DNA from: Microbispora rosea subsp. aerata
GTDB lineage: Bacteria > Actinomycetota > Actinomycetes > Streptosporangiales > Streptosporangiaceae
Direction: 5' to 3'
Length of the DNA stretch: 64,000 bases
NCBI RefSeq assembly: GCF_014647835.1
Contig: NZ_BMPY01000005.1
Span: 203,222-267,221, forward strand
Below are positions 15,913 through 25,450 of the stretch, one piece after another. The translations under genes and the position numbers were made by a program. Within the stretch, counting starts at the first letter, position 1, and every line of letters begins with the position of its first letter. Below the pieces are notes generated by a model. That model made no database searches and was not told where the DNA came from. It was given only the letters and a program-made list of their open reading frames with translations.

Positions 15913-17130
15913 GTGATTGCCGCTCAGCCCGTCACCGTTCCGTCAGACGCGAAGGTCACCAGACTCGCCTGGCTCGACGCCCTGCGGGGGATCGGCGCGA
16001 TGGCGGTGGTCGCCGAGCACGCCCTGCCCTGGCTCATGCCGTCGCTGCGCCCCTACTGGTTCAACCTCGGCATGTACGGCGTGCTGGTCTTCTTCCTGGT
16101 CAGCGGATACATCATCCCCGCGTCCCTGGAGAAGCGGGGCGACGTCGGGGCGTTTTGGATCAGCCGGGTGTTCCGGCTGTACCCGCTCTACCTGCTGGTG
16201 ATCGCCGCGGTGCTCGTCATGGCGTTCTGGGTGCCGGTGCGCGAGCAGGTGCCCCGGCACCCGTCGGCCGTGGCCGCGCACGTGAGCATGCTGCTCGACG
16301 TCGTCCACATCGGCGGCCTCGCCGACCCGATGTGGACGCTGTCGTACGAGATGGTGTTCTACCTGCTGGTGACCGCGCTGTTCGTGGGCGGGGTGCACCG
16401 GCGCAGCGGCATGCTGGCGATCGCCTTCGGCGTCGTGGCGATCGCCGCCGGGCTGGTGCTGTCGGCGCCGCTGCTGCCGGGTCACTGGCCGGCCATCGCC
16501 TCCGGTGTGCTGTTCGTCGCGGGCCTGGCCTGCCTGATCACCGGCCGCTTCCGCAGGGTCGCGGCGTACGCGCTGGGCCTGATGGCGCTCGTGCTGCTCG
16601 TGTTCGGCGGCTTCGTGCCGTGGTTCGGCGCGGCCATCCTCGCGGTGATGTTCACGGGGACGGCGCTGTACCGGTGGGAGCACGGCACGGGCGGGCTCGG
16701 CCCGGTCGCGGTCGCGGCGGCTCTCGTGGCCGCCGCGCCCGTGTGGTCCATTCAGGCCGGATGGTGGTGGGTGCAGCCTGACGTGTGGATCACCACGATG
16801 GCCCTGGCCGGGGGGACGTTCGCGATCGGCATGGCGCTGCGCGGGCGGCGCGTGCCCGGCGTGCTGACCTGGCTCGGCCTGATCAGCTACTCGGTCTACC
16901 TGGTGCACCACCCGCTGCTCAGGTGCCTGAACGCGCTCGCCGGTGATCTGCGGTCGCTCACGTCGACCGGCAGAGTGGCCGTCATGCTCGGCTATCTCGT
17001 GGTGCTGCTCGCGCTGAGCTGGCTCACGTACCGCTTCGTGGAGGCGCCGGCCCAGGCGCTGGGCCGCAGGATCAGCCGTCGGAGAGCGTCCCCTCCCCGG
17101 ACCGGTCGGGATATACCTGTCCCGGGATGA
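15913..17130 (+). CDS. membrane acyltransferase, acyltransferase-3 family
   Basis: A 405-residue integral membrane protein with about ten hydrophobic segments. The family hallmark is at the start: LAWLDALRGIGAMAVVAEHA, whose His is catalytic in this family, followed by GVLVFFLVSGYIIP and ISRVFRLYPLYLL. The C-terminus has GLISYSVYLVHHPLL. Such proteins O-acylate surface sugars or lipids, which fits the following polysaccharide genes. The GTG start at 15913 has no strong ribosome binding site. The 3' end overlaps the convergent deacetylase gene by 59 bp. Confidence 0.85.
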   Translation: MIAAQPVTVPSDAKVTRLAWLDALRGIGAMAVVAEHALPWLMPSLRPYWFNLGMYGVLVFFLVSGYIIPASLEKRGDVGAFWISRVFRLYPLYLLVIAAVLVMAFWVPVREQVPRHPSAVAAHVSMLLDVVHIGGLADPMWTLSYEMVFYLLVTALFVGGVHRRSGMLAIAFGVVAIAAGLVLSAPLLPGHWPAIASGVLFVAGLACLITGRFRRVAAYALGLMALVLLVFGGFVPWFGAAILAVMFTGTALYRWEHGTGGLGPVAVAAALVAAAPVWSIQAGWWWVQPDVWITTMALAGGTFAIGMALRGRRVPGVLTWLGLISYSVYLVHHPLLRCLNALAGDLRSLTSTGRVAVMLGYLVVLLALSWLTYRFVEAPAQALGRRISRRRASPPRTGRDIPVPG

Positions 17131-17806
17131 GCTCCTGGCCCTCCAGCAGGGTGGACACCGTCACGAAGCTGTAGCCCTCCGCGGTCAGCGTCTCGAGCAC
17201 ATCGGGCATCGACTGCACGGTCGCCTTCACGGTCTCGTGCATCAGCACGACCTCGCCCTCGTTGGCCACGTCGAGGGCGCGGTTGGTGAGCAGGTTTACG
17301 TGCCGGTAGTCCTTGATGTAGTCCTTCGTGGCGGTCGTGCCGGGCACCTGGATGAGCCCGAACTTGGCCGCGACCTGCTGCACGCCGCCGTTGCGCAGCC
17401 CGCCGGGCGCGCGGAAGAGCTTCGGCGCCTTTCCCGTGGTCTTCTGAATGATCCGCTGGGTGTCGCCGATCTTCTTGTTGATCTGGGCGTACGTGAGCTC
17501 GGTCAAGTAGCTGGCGTCCCAGGAGTGGTTGCCGATCTCGTGGCCCGACTTGGCGATCAGCTGCGTCAGCTTCGGGTGCTTCTTCACCTCCGATCCGATG
17601 AGGAAGAACGTCGCCTTGGCCTTGTACTTGGCAAGGGTCTTCAGCAAGGTCGGCAGGTATGGCCCGGGACCGTCGTCGAAGGTCAGGGCGATGCATTTGT
17701 GAGTCGTGCAGTACGGTTCATCGGTCCCGCGGGCCTGCGCAGGGGTGGCGGTCGCCGCGACGAGGGCGCACGCGACGGCCACAGGGATCAGACGACGTAC
17801 AGCCAT
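17072..17806 (-). CDS. secreted polysaccharide deacetylase (NodB domain)
   Basis: Removes N-acetyl groups from chitin-like or peptidoglycan sugars outside the cell; 244 residues. A Sec signal peptide (RRLIPVAVACALVAATATPA) ends at about residue 25 (AQA). NodB motif 1 is LTFDDGPGPY, with the metal Asp. Motif 2 is HEIGNHSWD, giving H-x3-H. Motif 3 is RAPGG, a variant of R-x-P-Y/F-G. The late catalytic His is in VVLMHE. The ATG has GAGGAG seven bases upstream. It is divergent from the glycosyltransferase cluster and could modify its product. Confidence 0.9.
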   Translation of the reverse strand: MAVRRLIPVAVACALVAATATPAQARGTDEPYCTTHKCIALTFDDGPGPYLPTLLKTLAKYKAKATFFLIGSEVKKHPKLTQLIAKSGHEIGNHSWDASYLTELTYAQINKKIGDTQRIIQKTTGKAPKLFRAPGGLRNGGVQQVAAKFGLIQVPGTTATKDYIKDYRHVNLLTNRALDVANEGEVVLMHETVKATVQSMPDVLETLTAEGYSFVTVSTLLEGQELIPGQVYPDRSGEGTLSDG

Positions 17807-17876
17807 GGGTTACTCCTCGGGGATCTATAAGGCGGCATCGTAACGTGCTTCGCGTCACTTCCTCCTCGTCAGTCCG

Positions 17877-17972
17877 GTTACGTAACGCCCGGAAACCCCC
17901 GTCGAGCTGGGACGGGAGCGGTTAAACCTTCGGCCAAGGAAGGGGCTAAAGGCAGCCCCGTCACGAGCGGGG
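17877..17972 (+). promoter_or_regulatory. operator and alternative hairpins upstream of the glycosyltransferase cluster
   Basis: GTTACGTAAC (17877-17886) is a perfect palindrome in the divergent region. Downstream, GGGGCT (17942-17947) can pair with AGCCCC (17954-17959), while the overlapping CCCCG (17956-17960) can pair with CGGGG (17968-17972). The two stems exclude each other, as in an attenuator. No known riboswitch consensus was recognised. Confidence 0.35.
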
Positions 17973-18024
17973 TTCGCGATGCTGGGCCGGTCGGAAGAGG
18001 AACCGGGCAGCGTGAGGAGGGCGG

Positions 18025-20106
18025 GTGACGCGAACCGCCACCCGGTCGACGTGGGGGACGTGGATCGGGTTCGAGTCTTGTCCCACGCTGCTCGGCCGCC
18101 TCGTCGAGGGCTTCACCGGCCCGTGGACCCCACTGGAGGACGTCCCCGTCCCCGCGTCCCCGGCCGCCCCGGCGGACGCCGCGCGCGCAGGTGCCCAGCG
18201 CGTGGCCGCCCTCCTGGGCCGGACGCCGGACAAGATCGGCGTGACCGGCCCGGACGGCGCCGCCGGGGCGGGAGTCGGCGCGATCGGATGCGTCGTGCTC
18301 GCCGCGCGCTCCCCGGGTGACCTGCGCAGAGCGGTGCCGCTGCGCGGCCTGCTGCCCACGGCGACGCGGGTGAGGATCGCCGTCGCCGACGCGCCGCCCT
18401 GGGGGGCCCAGCCGCTGCCGGTCGCCGGCCCCGGCACTTGCTGGCGGCACCTGACCGATCTGCGGATCACCCGCCGCAAACGTGGCTGGCACCTGGACGC
18501 CGCCTTCGCCGAGCCCGTGCCGGCTGGAGACGTCGTGGCCCACCTCGCACACGGCCTGTTCGGCGGGTGCGAGGCGACCACTCCCGTCGCGGGACTGGAA
18601 GGGGGCCGTACGGCCGACTGGCGGCCGGGCGACCCCAACGTGACGCTGTCGCCGCCCGGCGGTCCGGTGCCAGACCGCCGGGATGCCCCAGGCTGCGACC
18701 TGCTGCTGCGCGCCGGCGAGCCGTCCCGTATAGGCGAGCCGTCCCCGGCACCCACGCCGTACGGTGGCCTGGCCGCGGGCGCAAACGGCGCGGCCGTGGT
18801 TCCCCCGCGGACGCAGTGCCCGGCTATAGGCCCCTCGGGCGATGGCCCATTGACCGACGCCCCGGCGGCGATGAGTCCCTCGGGCGGCGGTCTGGTTGTG
18901 GTCGGTGCGGCGGTGGACGATGTGATTCCGCCGGTGGACGAGGCGGTCGTCAACCCCATCGGGTTCCGGCAGCATCCCACGCGGGAGACGGCGACCCTCG
19001 CCGCGCACCGGGAGGGTTTCGCCATCGCCCACGCCGCGGACAGGCTCGTACGGCTCCCGGCCTGCGGGCGGGTCACCGACGTCGACATCGTCCGCCTGCG
19101 GGACGTGCGCGGCGTCGAGGTGCCCGCGATCGACGGGCGGGCGGTTGAGGTCGCCCGTGTCGTGGCGGCGCTCGCGGCGGCCGGGGTCCCGGTGCTCGCC
19201 GCGCCCGACGCCGTCCGCGACCGCGCGCTGGGCCCCGGCCTCGCCGCCGTGCTCGCCACCGCGACGGGCGAGGCGCTCGCGTCCGACCTGCGCCGCGAGG
19301 AGCTGAGCATCCGGCTGCGCAGGGCCGCGCTGCGCGAGCACGGGGCCGCCGCCCGCTGGCGGGGCCTCGCGTCGGCCGCGGGCCTGCCGGTGCCGCCGGA
19401 GCCGCGGGTCTCGATCCTGCTGTGCACGCGCCGCCCCGAGATGGTGCCGTTCGCGGTCGAGCAGATGGAGCGCCAGCGCGGGGTGACCGCCGAGCTGATC
19501 GTGGGCCTCCACGGGTTCACCACGCGGGAGGCGGCGATCCCCCGCACGCGGCTGCCGCTCACCGTGATCGAGGCCCCCGCCGCGACGCCCTTCGGGGAGG
19601 TCTTGAACCGGATGGCGGCCGTCGCCTCCGGGTCGTACCTCGCCAAGGTCGACGACGACGACTGGTATGGGCCCGACCACCTCGCCGACCTGCTGCTCGC
19701 CCGGCGCTACAGCGGCGCCGACCTCGTCGGGTCGGCCGCGGAGTTCGTCTACCTGGAGCCCCTCGACGTGACGATCAGGAGGTGCATCGGCACCGAGCGG
19801 TTCGCGCCGCTGGTGGCCGGGGGCACGATGCTGGTCACCCGGGCGGCGTTCGAGGCGGCGGGCGGGTTCCGGCCCCTGGCGAGGACCGTGGACGGCCAGC
19901 TCCTCCAGGCGGTCGAGGCCGTCGGCGGCCGGATCTACCGCACCCACGGCCTCAACTACGTGCTGCGCCGCCGCAGCGCGTACGGCCACACCTGGCGCCA
20001 GCCCGTGCAGTCGTTCCTCGCGTCCTATCAGGAGCAGTGGCGCGGGCTGGTCTTCAACGAACTGATGGAGGACGGTGCCCGATGGCGCGCGGAGGTGAGG
20101 ACGTGA
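18025..20106 (+). CDS. glycosyltransferase family 2 protein with long N-terminal region
   Basis: A 693-residue protein. A GT-A domain occupies about residues 455-690: VSILLCTRRPEMVPFAVEQM at its start, KVDDDDWYGPDHLADLL for the metal/nucleotide site, and LVAGGTMLVTRAAFEAAGGF in the acceptor half. The first about 450 residues are not a recognised domain. They include a Gly/Pro/Ala-rich loop (about 210-300) that looks inserted. GTG 18025 follows GGAGG closely. First gene of the cluster reading to 30.7 kb, coupled to the next by a GTGA overlap. Donor and acceptor sugars unknown. Confidence 0.8.
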   Translation: MTRTATRSTWGTWIGFESCPTLLGRLVEGFTGPWTPLEDVPVPASPAAPADAARAGAQRVAALLGRTPDKIGVTGPDGAAGAGVGAIGCVVLAARSPGDLRRAVPLRGLLPTATRVRIAVADAPPWGAQPLPVAGPGTCWRHLTDLRITRRKRGWHLDAAFAEPVPAGDVVAHLAHGLFGGCEATTPVAGLEGGRTADWRPGDPNVTLSPPGGPVPDRRDAPGCDLLLRAGEPSRIGEPSPAPTPYGGLAAGANGAAVVPPRTQCPAIGPSGDGPLTDAPAAMSPSGGGLVVVGAAVDDVIPPVDEAVVNPIGFRQHPTRETATLAAHREGFAIAHAADRLVRLPACGRVTDVDIVRLRDVRGVEVPAIDGRAVEVARVVAALAAAGVPVLAAPDAVRDRALGPGLAAVLATATGEALASDLRREELSIRLRRAALREHGAAARWRGLASAAGLPVPPEPRVSILLCTRRPEMVPFAVEQMERQRGVTAELIVGLHGFTTREAAIPRTRLPLTVIEAPAATPFGEVLNRMAAVASGSYLAKVDDDDWYGPDHLADLLLARRYSGADLVGSAAEFVYLEPLDVTIRRCIGTERFAPLVAGGTMLVTRAAFEAAGGFRPLARTVDGQLLQAVEAVGGRIYRTHGLNYVLRRRSAYGHTWRQPVQSFLASYQEQWRGLVFNELMEDGARWRAEVRT

Positions 20107-21755
20107 CGGGGGCTGCGCGCATCCCGCTCAACGACTACGGGGTGCTCGGAGAACCGCCCGCGCTGGGGCAGTGGAGCCCCACGCTCACGGTGAGCGTGGT
20201 GATCCCCGCCTTCCGTGCGGAGCGCACGCTGCCGCTGACGCTGGCGAGCCTGGCCCGGCAGACCTACCCGGCCCACCTGATGGAGGTCGTGGTGGTGGAC
20301 GACGGCGAGCAGCCCATGCGGATGCCGTACGCGTCGCCGGCCGGGCCGTTGCCGGAGCGGCTGCGGGTGATCCGCCCGCGCGGCGGGGCGTGGGGGAGGG
20401 CGAGCGCCTGCGCGGCGGGGGCCGAGGCGGCGGAGGGCGAGGTAATCCTCTACCTGGACGCCGACCTGGTGCTGTTCCCCGAGCACGTGGAGGCCCAGAT
20501 GCGCTGGCATCACCTGGCCGACTACCTGGTCGTGCTCGGGCACCTGCGGTTCGTGCCCGGCCTGGACGAGGTTTCCGCGAGCGAGGTGCTCGCGGCCGTC
20601 GAGGCGGGCGCGGTGCCCAAGCTCTTCGCCGAGGAGGACGCCACGCCGCAGTGGACCGAGCGGCGCTGGGACCAGACCGACGACCTGCGGACGGCTGGTT
20701 TCCACGCGTTCTCCGTCATGGTCGGGGCGACCGCGTCGCTGCGGGCCTCCCTGCTGCGCGCCGCCGGGGGGCTGGACGCCTCGCTGGTCCTCGGGGAGGA
20801 CACGGAGCTCGGCTATCGGCTGGCGCAGGCGGGGGCCGTGTTCGTGCCCGACCGCAGCAGCCGGTGCTGGCACCTCGGCCGGTCCACCGTCATGCGCCGC
20901 GAGCGTGACGTGAAGCGGCACAACTGGCCCTACCTCGCCGAGCGCGTCCCGACCTTCCGCTGGCTGCGCAGGCACCCGCACCGCACCTACCTCGTGCCGT
21001 ACGTCGAGGTCGTGGTCGATGTGGGGGACGCGTCGTTCGAGGAGGTCAGGGCGACCGTCGACGCCGTGCTCGCCGGGCGGCTGCCCGACGTGCGGGTGAC
21101 GGTCGTCGGGCCGTGGGGGCGGCTCGGCGGCGGCCGGCGGGACCCTCTCGGCGACCCCTCGCTCGACCTGCGCCTGCTGCTCGCCTGCTACCAGGGCGAG
21201 CCTCGGGTGCGGTTCCGCGAGGCCGTGCCGGACGACAGCTTCCCCGTGCCGTTCCGCTTCCACTGCCCGCCGGGCTGGGTGCCGTCGCGCGGCACCATAG
21301 GGTCGATCGTCAAGCACGCCGACCGGCGGCGGCTGGGCATCGTCTCGCTGGCGCTGGACGAGCGGAAAGACGGCCGCGTCGTGTTCGCCCGGCTGGAGCG
21401 CACCGCCGCGATGAGCCGCGCCCGCCGCTGCGCCGGGCCGGGGGACGATCTCGACGACCTGGTCCACGAGATGTACGGCACGGTGTGGGACGCGGGGTCC
21501 GCCTGGGGGTTCCTGCCCGCCGACCTGGCCGCGACGACCGCCCCGCCGGTGCCCGGCCGCACCTGGACGGACGACCCCGGAATGGCCGGTGTGGGCGGTG
21601 GCTCGCTCCGGCCCCGCCGCCAGGACCGCCCGGGCCGCCCCGGGCGCGGTCGCATCGGCCGCCTCGGCCGTATCGGTCGTTCCGTGCCCCGGCCGCTGCG
21701 TCGCACCGCCCGGCTGCTCCGCAGGGGTCTGCGCGGGCTCGCGCGCCAGGGGTGA
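20103..21755 (+). CDS. glycosyltransferase family 2 protein
   Basis: A 550-residue GT-A enzyme, probably adding a sugar to a surface polymer at the cytosolic membrane face. Motifs: LTVSVVIPAFRAERTLPLTL, MEVVVVDDGEQ, EVILYLDADLVLFPEHVEA (D-x-D), and GEDTELGYRLAQAGA, the ED catalytic-base motif. A second half (about 280-480) is weakly GT-like. The last about 60 residues are Arg/Gly-rich, perhaps membrane- or polymer-binding. GTG 20103 is chosen because GGAGG lies seven bases upstream and the start overlaps the previous stop; ATG 20082 is the alternative. Confidence 0.82.
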   Translation: MTGAARIPLNDYGVLGEPPALGQWSPTLTVSVVIPAFRAERTLPLTLASLARQTYPAHLMEVVVVDDGEQPMRMPYASPAGPLPERLRVIRPRGGAWGRASACAAGAEAAEGEVILYLDADLVLFPEHVEAQMRWHHLADYLVVLGHLRFVPGLDEVSASEVLAAVEAGAVPKLFAEEDATPQWTERRWDQTDDLRTAGFHAFSVMVGATASLRASLLRAAGGLDASLVLGEDTELGYRLAQAGAVFVPDRSSRCWHLGRSTVMRRERDVKRHNWPYLAERVPTFRWLRRHPHRTYLVPYVEVVVDVGDASFEEVRATVDAVLAGRLPDVRVTVVGPWGRLGGGRRDPLGDPSLDLRLLLACYQGEPRVRFREAVPDDSFPVPFRFHCPPGWVPSRGTIGSIVKHADRRRLGIVSLALDERKDGRVVFARLERTAAMSRARRCAGPGDDLDDLVHEMYGTVWDAGSAWGFLPADLAATTAPPVPGRTWTDDPGMAGVGGGSLRPRRQDRPGRPGRGRIGRLGRIGRSVPRPLRRTARLLRRGLRGLARQG

Positions 21756-21936
21756 GCACGTGTTTCCCGAGTCGCCCATCGTCCGCTCCGCCGGGTCGCG
21801 CCGAAGGCACGCCAGGGGTGGGTGCCGCAGGCGCGTCGGGGAGACGGCCCTTCCTGCCCGCTCCTCAGTCCGGACCGGCGGCGCGCCCCGCGCTCGTGTC
21901 CCCGTCCACCGCTTCGCCGACCTCTAAGGACCGCCC

Positions 21937-24900
21937 GTGCCTCGCCTGAGCGTGATCATCCCGATCTACGACGTGGAACCGTACCTCGCCGACTGCCTGG
22001 CCTCGGTCGCCGCGCAGACCTGGGAGGACATCGAGGTCGTCATGGTGGACGACGGCTCGCCGGACGGCAGCGCCGAAATCGCCGCCGCCTTCGCGGCGCG
22101 GGACGCCCGGTTCCGGCTGGTCCGCCAGGCCAACGCGGGGCTCGGCGCGGCCCGCAACACGGGGGTGCGGCACGCGACCGGCGACTACCTGATGTTCCTC
22201 GACAGCGACGACCTGCTGCCGGCGCACGCCCTCGAATATCTCCTCGCGTCCCTGCAGCGGTCGGGTTCCGACCTCGCCACGGGCAACGTGCTGCGCCTCG
22301 ACGGGCGCGGGGCCCGGCAGTCGGCCATGCACCGGGCCGTGTTCGCCGACGCCGCCACGGGCACCCACATCACCCGGACGCGTACGCTCCTGCGCGACCG
22401 CCTGGTCACCAACAAGCTGTGGCGTCGCTCGTTCTGGGACGCCCACGGGTTCGCGTTCCCCGAAGGCGTGCTGTACGAGGACATCTCGCTGGCCCTGCGG
22501 GCCCATTTCCTGGCGCGGGCCGTGGACGTGCTGCCCGCGCCGGTCTACCTGTGGCGGCGGCGGGAGGGCGGCGGCCGTTCGATCACCCAGGACAAGACGC
22601 GGGCCGTCCACCTGGAGGACCGGTTCGCCGCCGTCACCGAGGTCCGCCGCTTCCTGAGCGAGCACAACTTCACCGCGCACATCCACGCCTGGGACCACGC
22701 CGTCCTCGACGGCGACCTCACGAACTTCCTCGACGTGCTCGACCAGGCGTCCCCGGCGTTCCGGGAGCACTTCCTCGACCTCGCCGGCCGATACCTGGAG
22801 GACGTGGCGCCTCCCGTGCTCGACGGGCTGCCCGCGCTGCGGCGGCTGCAGTGGCATCTGGTGCGCACGCGGCGCATGGACGACCTGCTGGAGGTCATCG
22901 CGTGGGACCGGGAGGTGAAACCCGACCGGCGGCTCGTGCGCAGGATGGGCTGGCACCACCTGAACGTCCCGCTCGGGGGTTCCGCGGACCGGGAGATCCC
23001 CGCCGCCGTCACCAGGGCCAGGGACGAACTCGTCCCGCGCCACCGCATCGACGCGGTCCGCTGGGAGGACGGCGTGCTCGTGGTGGAGGGACGCGCGGCC
23101 TCGCCGTACCTGCGGCCCAGCCGGCGGGTCCACCAGCAGGTCTTCGCCGCGCTCGTCCACGAGCGGACCGGGCGGCGCGTCCGCGTGCCGGCCTCCGCCA
23201 CCAGAGCACGGGTCTCCGCGAAGTCGAAGGAACGCGACTGGGGCGGCTTCCGGCTCGCGATCGACCCCGCCGCGCTGGCCAGGCCGGGCCGCCTCGGACG
23301 CTGGCACGTGGAGCTGCGGGTGCTTCACCGGGGCGTCCTGCGGCGGGGGCGGCTGTCGGACCCGCGCGCCGACGCGTCGATCGTGGAACGGGCGGGATAT
23401 CGCTCGGTGGGCTCCGATCACTACGTCGCGCCGCTGCTGGGGGAGACCGGCGACCTCGTGGTGCGCGCCGAGCGGGAGACCGCCCGGGTCGTGACCGGGG
23501 AGGTGCGCGACGGCCGGTTGCGCCTGGTGGGCCACGTCGTCAACGACCTCGGCCCGGCCCCGGTGCTCCAGGTCACCCGGCGTCCCGGTGGCGTCCCCCG
23601 CACCTACCCCGTGCACGTCGACCGGCGCACGTTCGAGGCCGTCGTGGACCTGCGCGATCTGCCGGCCGCCCCCCGACTCGCCGGGCTCGCCGTGCCCGCG
23701 GAGGTCGCCGCGCCCGAGGCGTGGTGGGAGGTCGAGGTCCGGGCCGCCGACGGCGCCGTGACGCCCGTGACCATCGCCGAGGACGTGCCCACCGGCCGGT
23801 ACGGCCTGGCCGGCCGGGAGATCGTCGTGTTCCGCGACCGCACCGGCGGCCTGGTCCTGCGCGACCAGCCCATCGCGGCGTACGCCGACCTCGCCGAGTG
23901 GCTGCCGGCGCGGGAAGGGGGCGGCGGCGAGCTGCTGATCGAGGGCGGCCTGGCGGCGCCGCACGAGCTGTCGGCGCTGGTGGTGACCGCCCTCGGGCCC
24001 GTTGCGTCCGGCAGCGGGGAGTGGCTGCTGCCGATCGAGGGCGCGGGCACCCGGTTCAGGGCGCGGCTGACGCCCGAGCGGGTCGGCTCGCCGGCCGGGC
24101 CGCTGCCGCTGCCGCGCGGCCGGTACGCCCTGTCGATCCGGGCGCGAGCCGCCGGGGGACAGTGGGCGGACCTGCCGCTGGAGTTCGACACGGATCTGCC
24201 CGCGGCCCACCAGACCGCCCGCCGTACGTTCGGGATCGTCACCTCCGGGCCGGGGCGGGCGGTGCTGACCGTGAGCGGCGACCTGACCGCGGACGAGCGC
24301 GGCAAGAAGGCCCAGCGGGCGCTGCGCAGGAGGATCTACCCCCAGATGCGGGACAAGGCGCTGCGGGACGCCGTCTTGTTCGACGGCGGCGCGGGCACCC
24401 GTTTCGGCGGCAGCCCGCGGGCGGTCTGCGAGGAGCTGCGCCGCCGGGGCGTCGATCTGCCGCTGCTGTGGAACGTGCGGGACGGCCAGGTCGCCCTCCC
24501 CGGCGACGTCGAGTCGGTGCGCACGCTGGGGCGGGAGCACTACGAGGCCCTCGCCCGGTGCCGCTACATCGTCACCGACGCGCCGCTGCCGCCGTGGTTC
24601 GAGCGCAGGCCCGGCCAGGTCGTCGTGCAGACCTGGCAGGGGCCGGTGCCCGTCCGGCAATCTCCCGCCGGACGGGAGCGGGAGCGGGCCGGTTACGGCG
24701 CGGGCCAGTGGACACATCTCATCTCTCCCGGCCCGTGGTGGACGCCGCTGCTGCGGCGGACGCTCGGCTACGAGGGGGAGGTGCTGGAGACCGGCCTGCC
24801 GTGCGACGACCTGCTGACCGGCCCCGGCGTCCATGAACGCGCCGCCGGGGTGCGGCGCCGCCTCGGCCTGCCGGAGCACGCCGAGGTCCTGCTGTACGTC

Positions 24901-25407
24901 GCGGGGGAGCACGACACGCTCGACGCCGCGCGCCTGGCGGCCGGGCTGGCCCGCGACCGTGTGCTGCTGGTGCACCGGCCTCGCGCCGGGACCGTCCGCC
25001 CTGGGCAGGCGAGGCAGCCCGCCCCGGCCGGGGCGTACGGCATGGTCGCCGGGGGCGGCGGATCGGCACCCGGCGACCGCCTGCTGGACGTCGGCGGCCA
25101 CCCGGACCCGCACGAGCTGTACCTCGCCGCGGACGTCCTGATCGCCGGGGACGTGGCGGCGGTGTTCGACTTCGCCGTGACCGGGCGCCCGGTGCTCCTG
25201 TACGCCGGCCGGCCGCAGGACCTGTGGCTCCTCCCCGAGGCGCCGGGGCCGACGCTGTGGCGGGAGGACGAGGTGCTCGACGCGCTCGCGCACCTCGACG
25301 AGGTCGCCGGCAAACACCGGGACGCGTACGCCGAGTTCCTGGCGAGATATCGCCCGCTGGCCGACGGGCGGGCCGCCCGTCGGGTGGTGGACGCCGTGTT
25401 CGGCTGA
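21937..25407 (+). CDS. two-domain GT2 / TagB-TagF-like protein; GT domain intact, phosphotransferase domain degenerate
   Basis: A 1156-residue protein. The N-terminal GT-A domain (about 3-220) is complete: VVMVDDGSPDG (Asp38/39), NAGLGAARNTG, YLMFLDSDDLLP (Asp89-Asp92) and LYEDISLALRAH. A long beta-rich middle follows. The last about 390 residues align with CDP-glycerol glycerophosphotransferases (TagB/TagF), but catalytic positions are lost. W-H-G-T-P is W900-Q-G-P-V. The second His motif R-A-H-Y reads H-R-P-R, with Pro1015 at the His position. VTDYSSAMFDF reads IAGDVAAVFDF. It probably works as a glycosyltransferase with a structural C-terminal half. GTG start at 21937 with a weak AAGGA. 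The next gene is its paralogue with the opposite decay. Confidence 0.82.
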   Translation: MPRLSVIIPIYDVEPYLADCLASVAAQTWEDIEVVMVDDGSPDGSAEIAAAFAARDARFRLVRQANAGLGAARNTGVRHATGDYLMFLDSDDLLPAHALEYLLASLQRSGSDLATGNVLRLDGRGARQSAMHRAVFADAATGTHITRTRTLLRDRLVTNKLWRRSFWDAHGFAFPEGVLYEDISLALRAHFLARAVDVLPAPVYLWRRREGGGRSITQDKTRAVHLEDRFAAVTEVRRFLSEHNFTAHIHAWDHAVLDGDLTNFLDVLDQASPAFREHFLDLAGRYLEDVAPPVLDGLPALRRLQWHLVRTRRMDDLLEVIAWDREVKPDRRLVRRMGWHHLNVPLGGSADREIPAAVTRARDELVPRHRIDAVRWEDGVLVVEGRAASPYLRPSRRVHQQVFAALVHERTGRRVRVPASATRARVSAKSKERDWGGFRLAIDPAALARPGRLGRWHVELRVLHRGVLRRGRLSDPRADASIVERAGYRSVGSDHYVAPLLGETGDLVVRAERETARVVTGEVRDGRLRLVGHVVNDLGPAPVLQVTRRPGGVPRTYPVHVDRRTFEAVVDLRDLPAAPRLAGLAVPAEVAAPEAWWEVEVRAADGAVTPVTIAEDVPTGRYGLAGREIVVFRDRTGGLVLRDQPIAAYADLAEWLPAREGGGGELLIEGGLAAPHELSALVVTALGPVASGSGEWLLPIEGAGTRFRARLTPERVGSPAGPLPLPRGRYALSIRARAAGGQWADLPLEFDTDLPAAHQTARRTFGIVTSGPGRAVLTVSGDLTADERGKKAQRALRRRIYPQMRDKALRDAVLFDGGAGTRFGGSPRAVCEELRRRGVDLPLLWNVRDGQVALPGDVESVRTLGREHYEALARCRYIVTDAPLPPWFERRPGQVVVQTWQGPVPVRQSPAGRERERAGYGAGQWTHLISPGPWWTPLLRRTLGYEGEVLETGLPCDDLLTGPGVHERAAGVRRRLGLPEHAEVLLYVAGEHDTLDAARLAAGLARDRVLLVHRPRAGTVRPGQARQPAPAGAYGMVAGGGGSAPGDRLLDVGGHPDPHELYLAADVLIAGDVAAVFDFAVTGRPVLLYAGRPQDLWLLPEAPGPTLWREDEVLDALAHLDEVAGKHRDAYAEFLARYRPLADGRAARRVVDAVFG

Positions 25408-25450
25408 CGTACGGCACAGGGTCAAGAGGTGGCCAAGCCACCGTAAGGCA

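Noticed and set aside
17877-18020. Cyclic di-AMP (ydaO) or cyclic di-GMP riboswitch before the glycosyltransferase operon
   Set aside because: The conserved cores of these classes could not be found; only simple alternative hairpins are visible.
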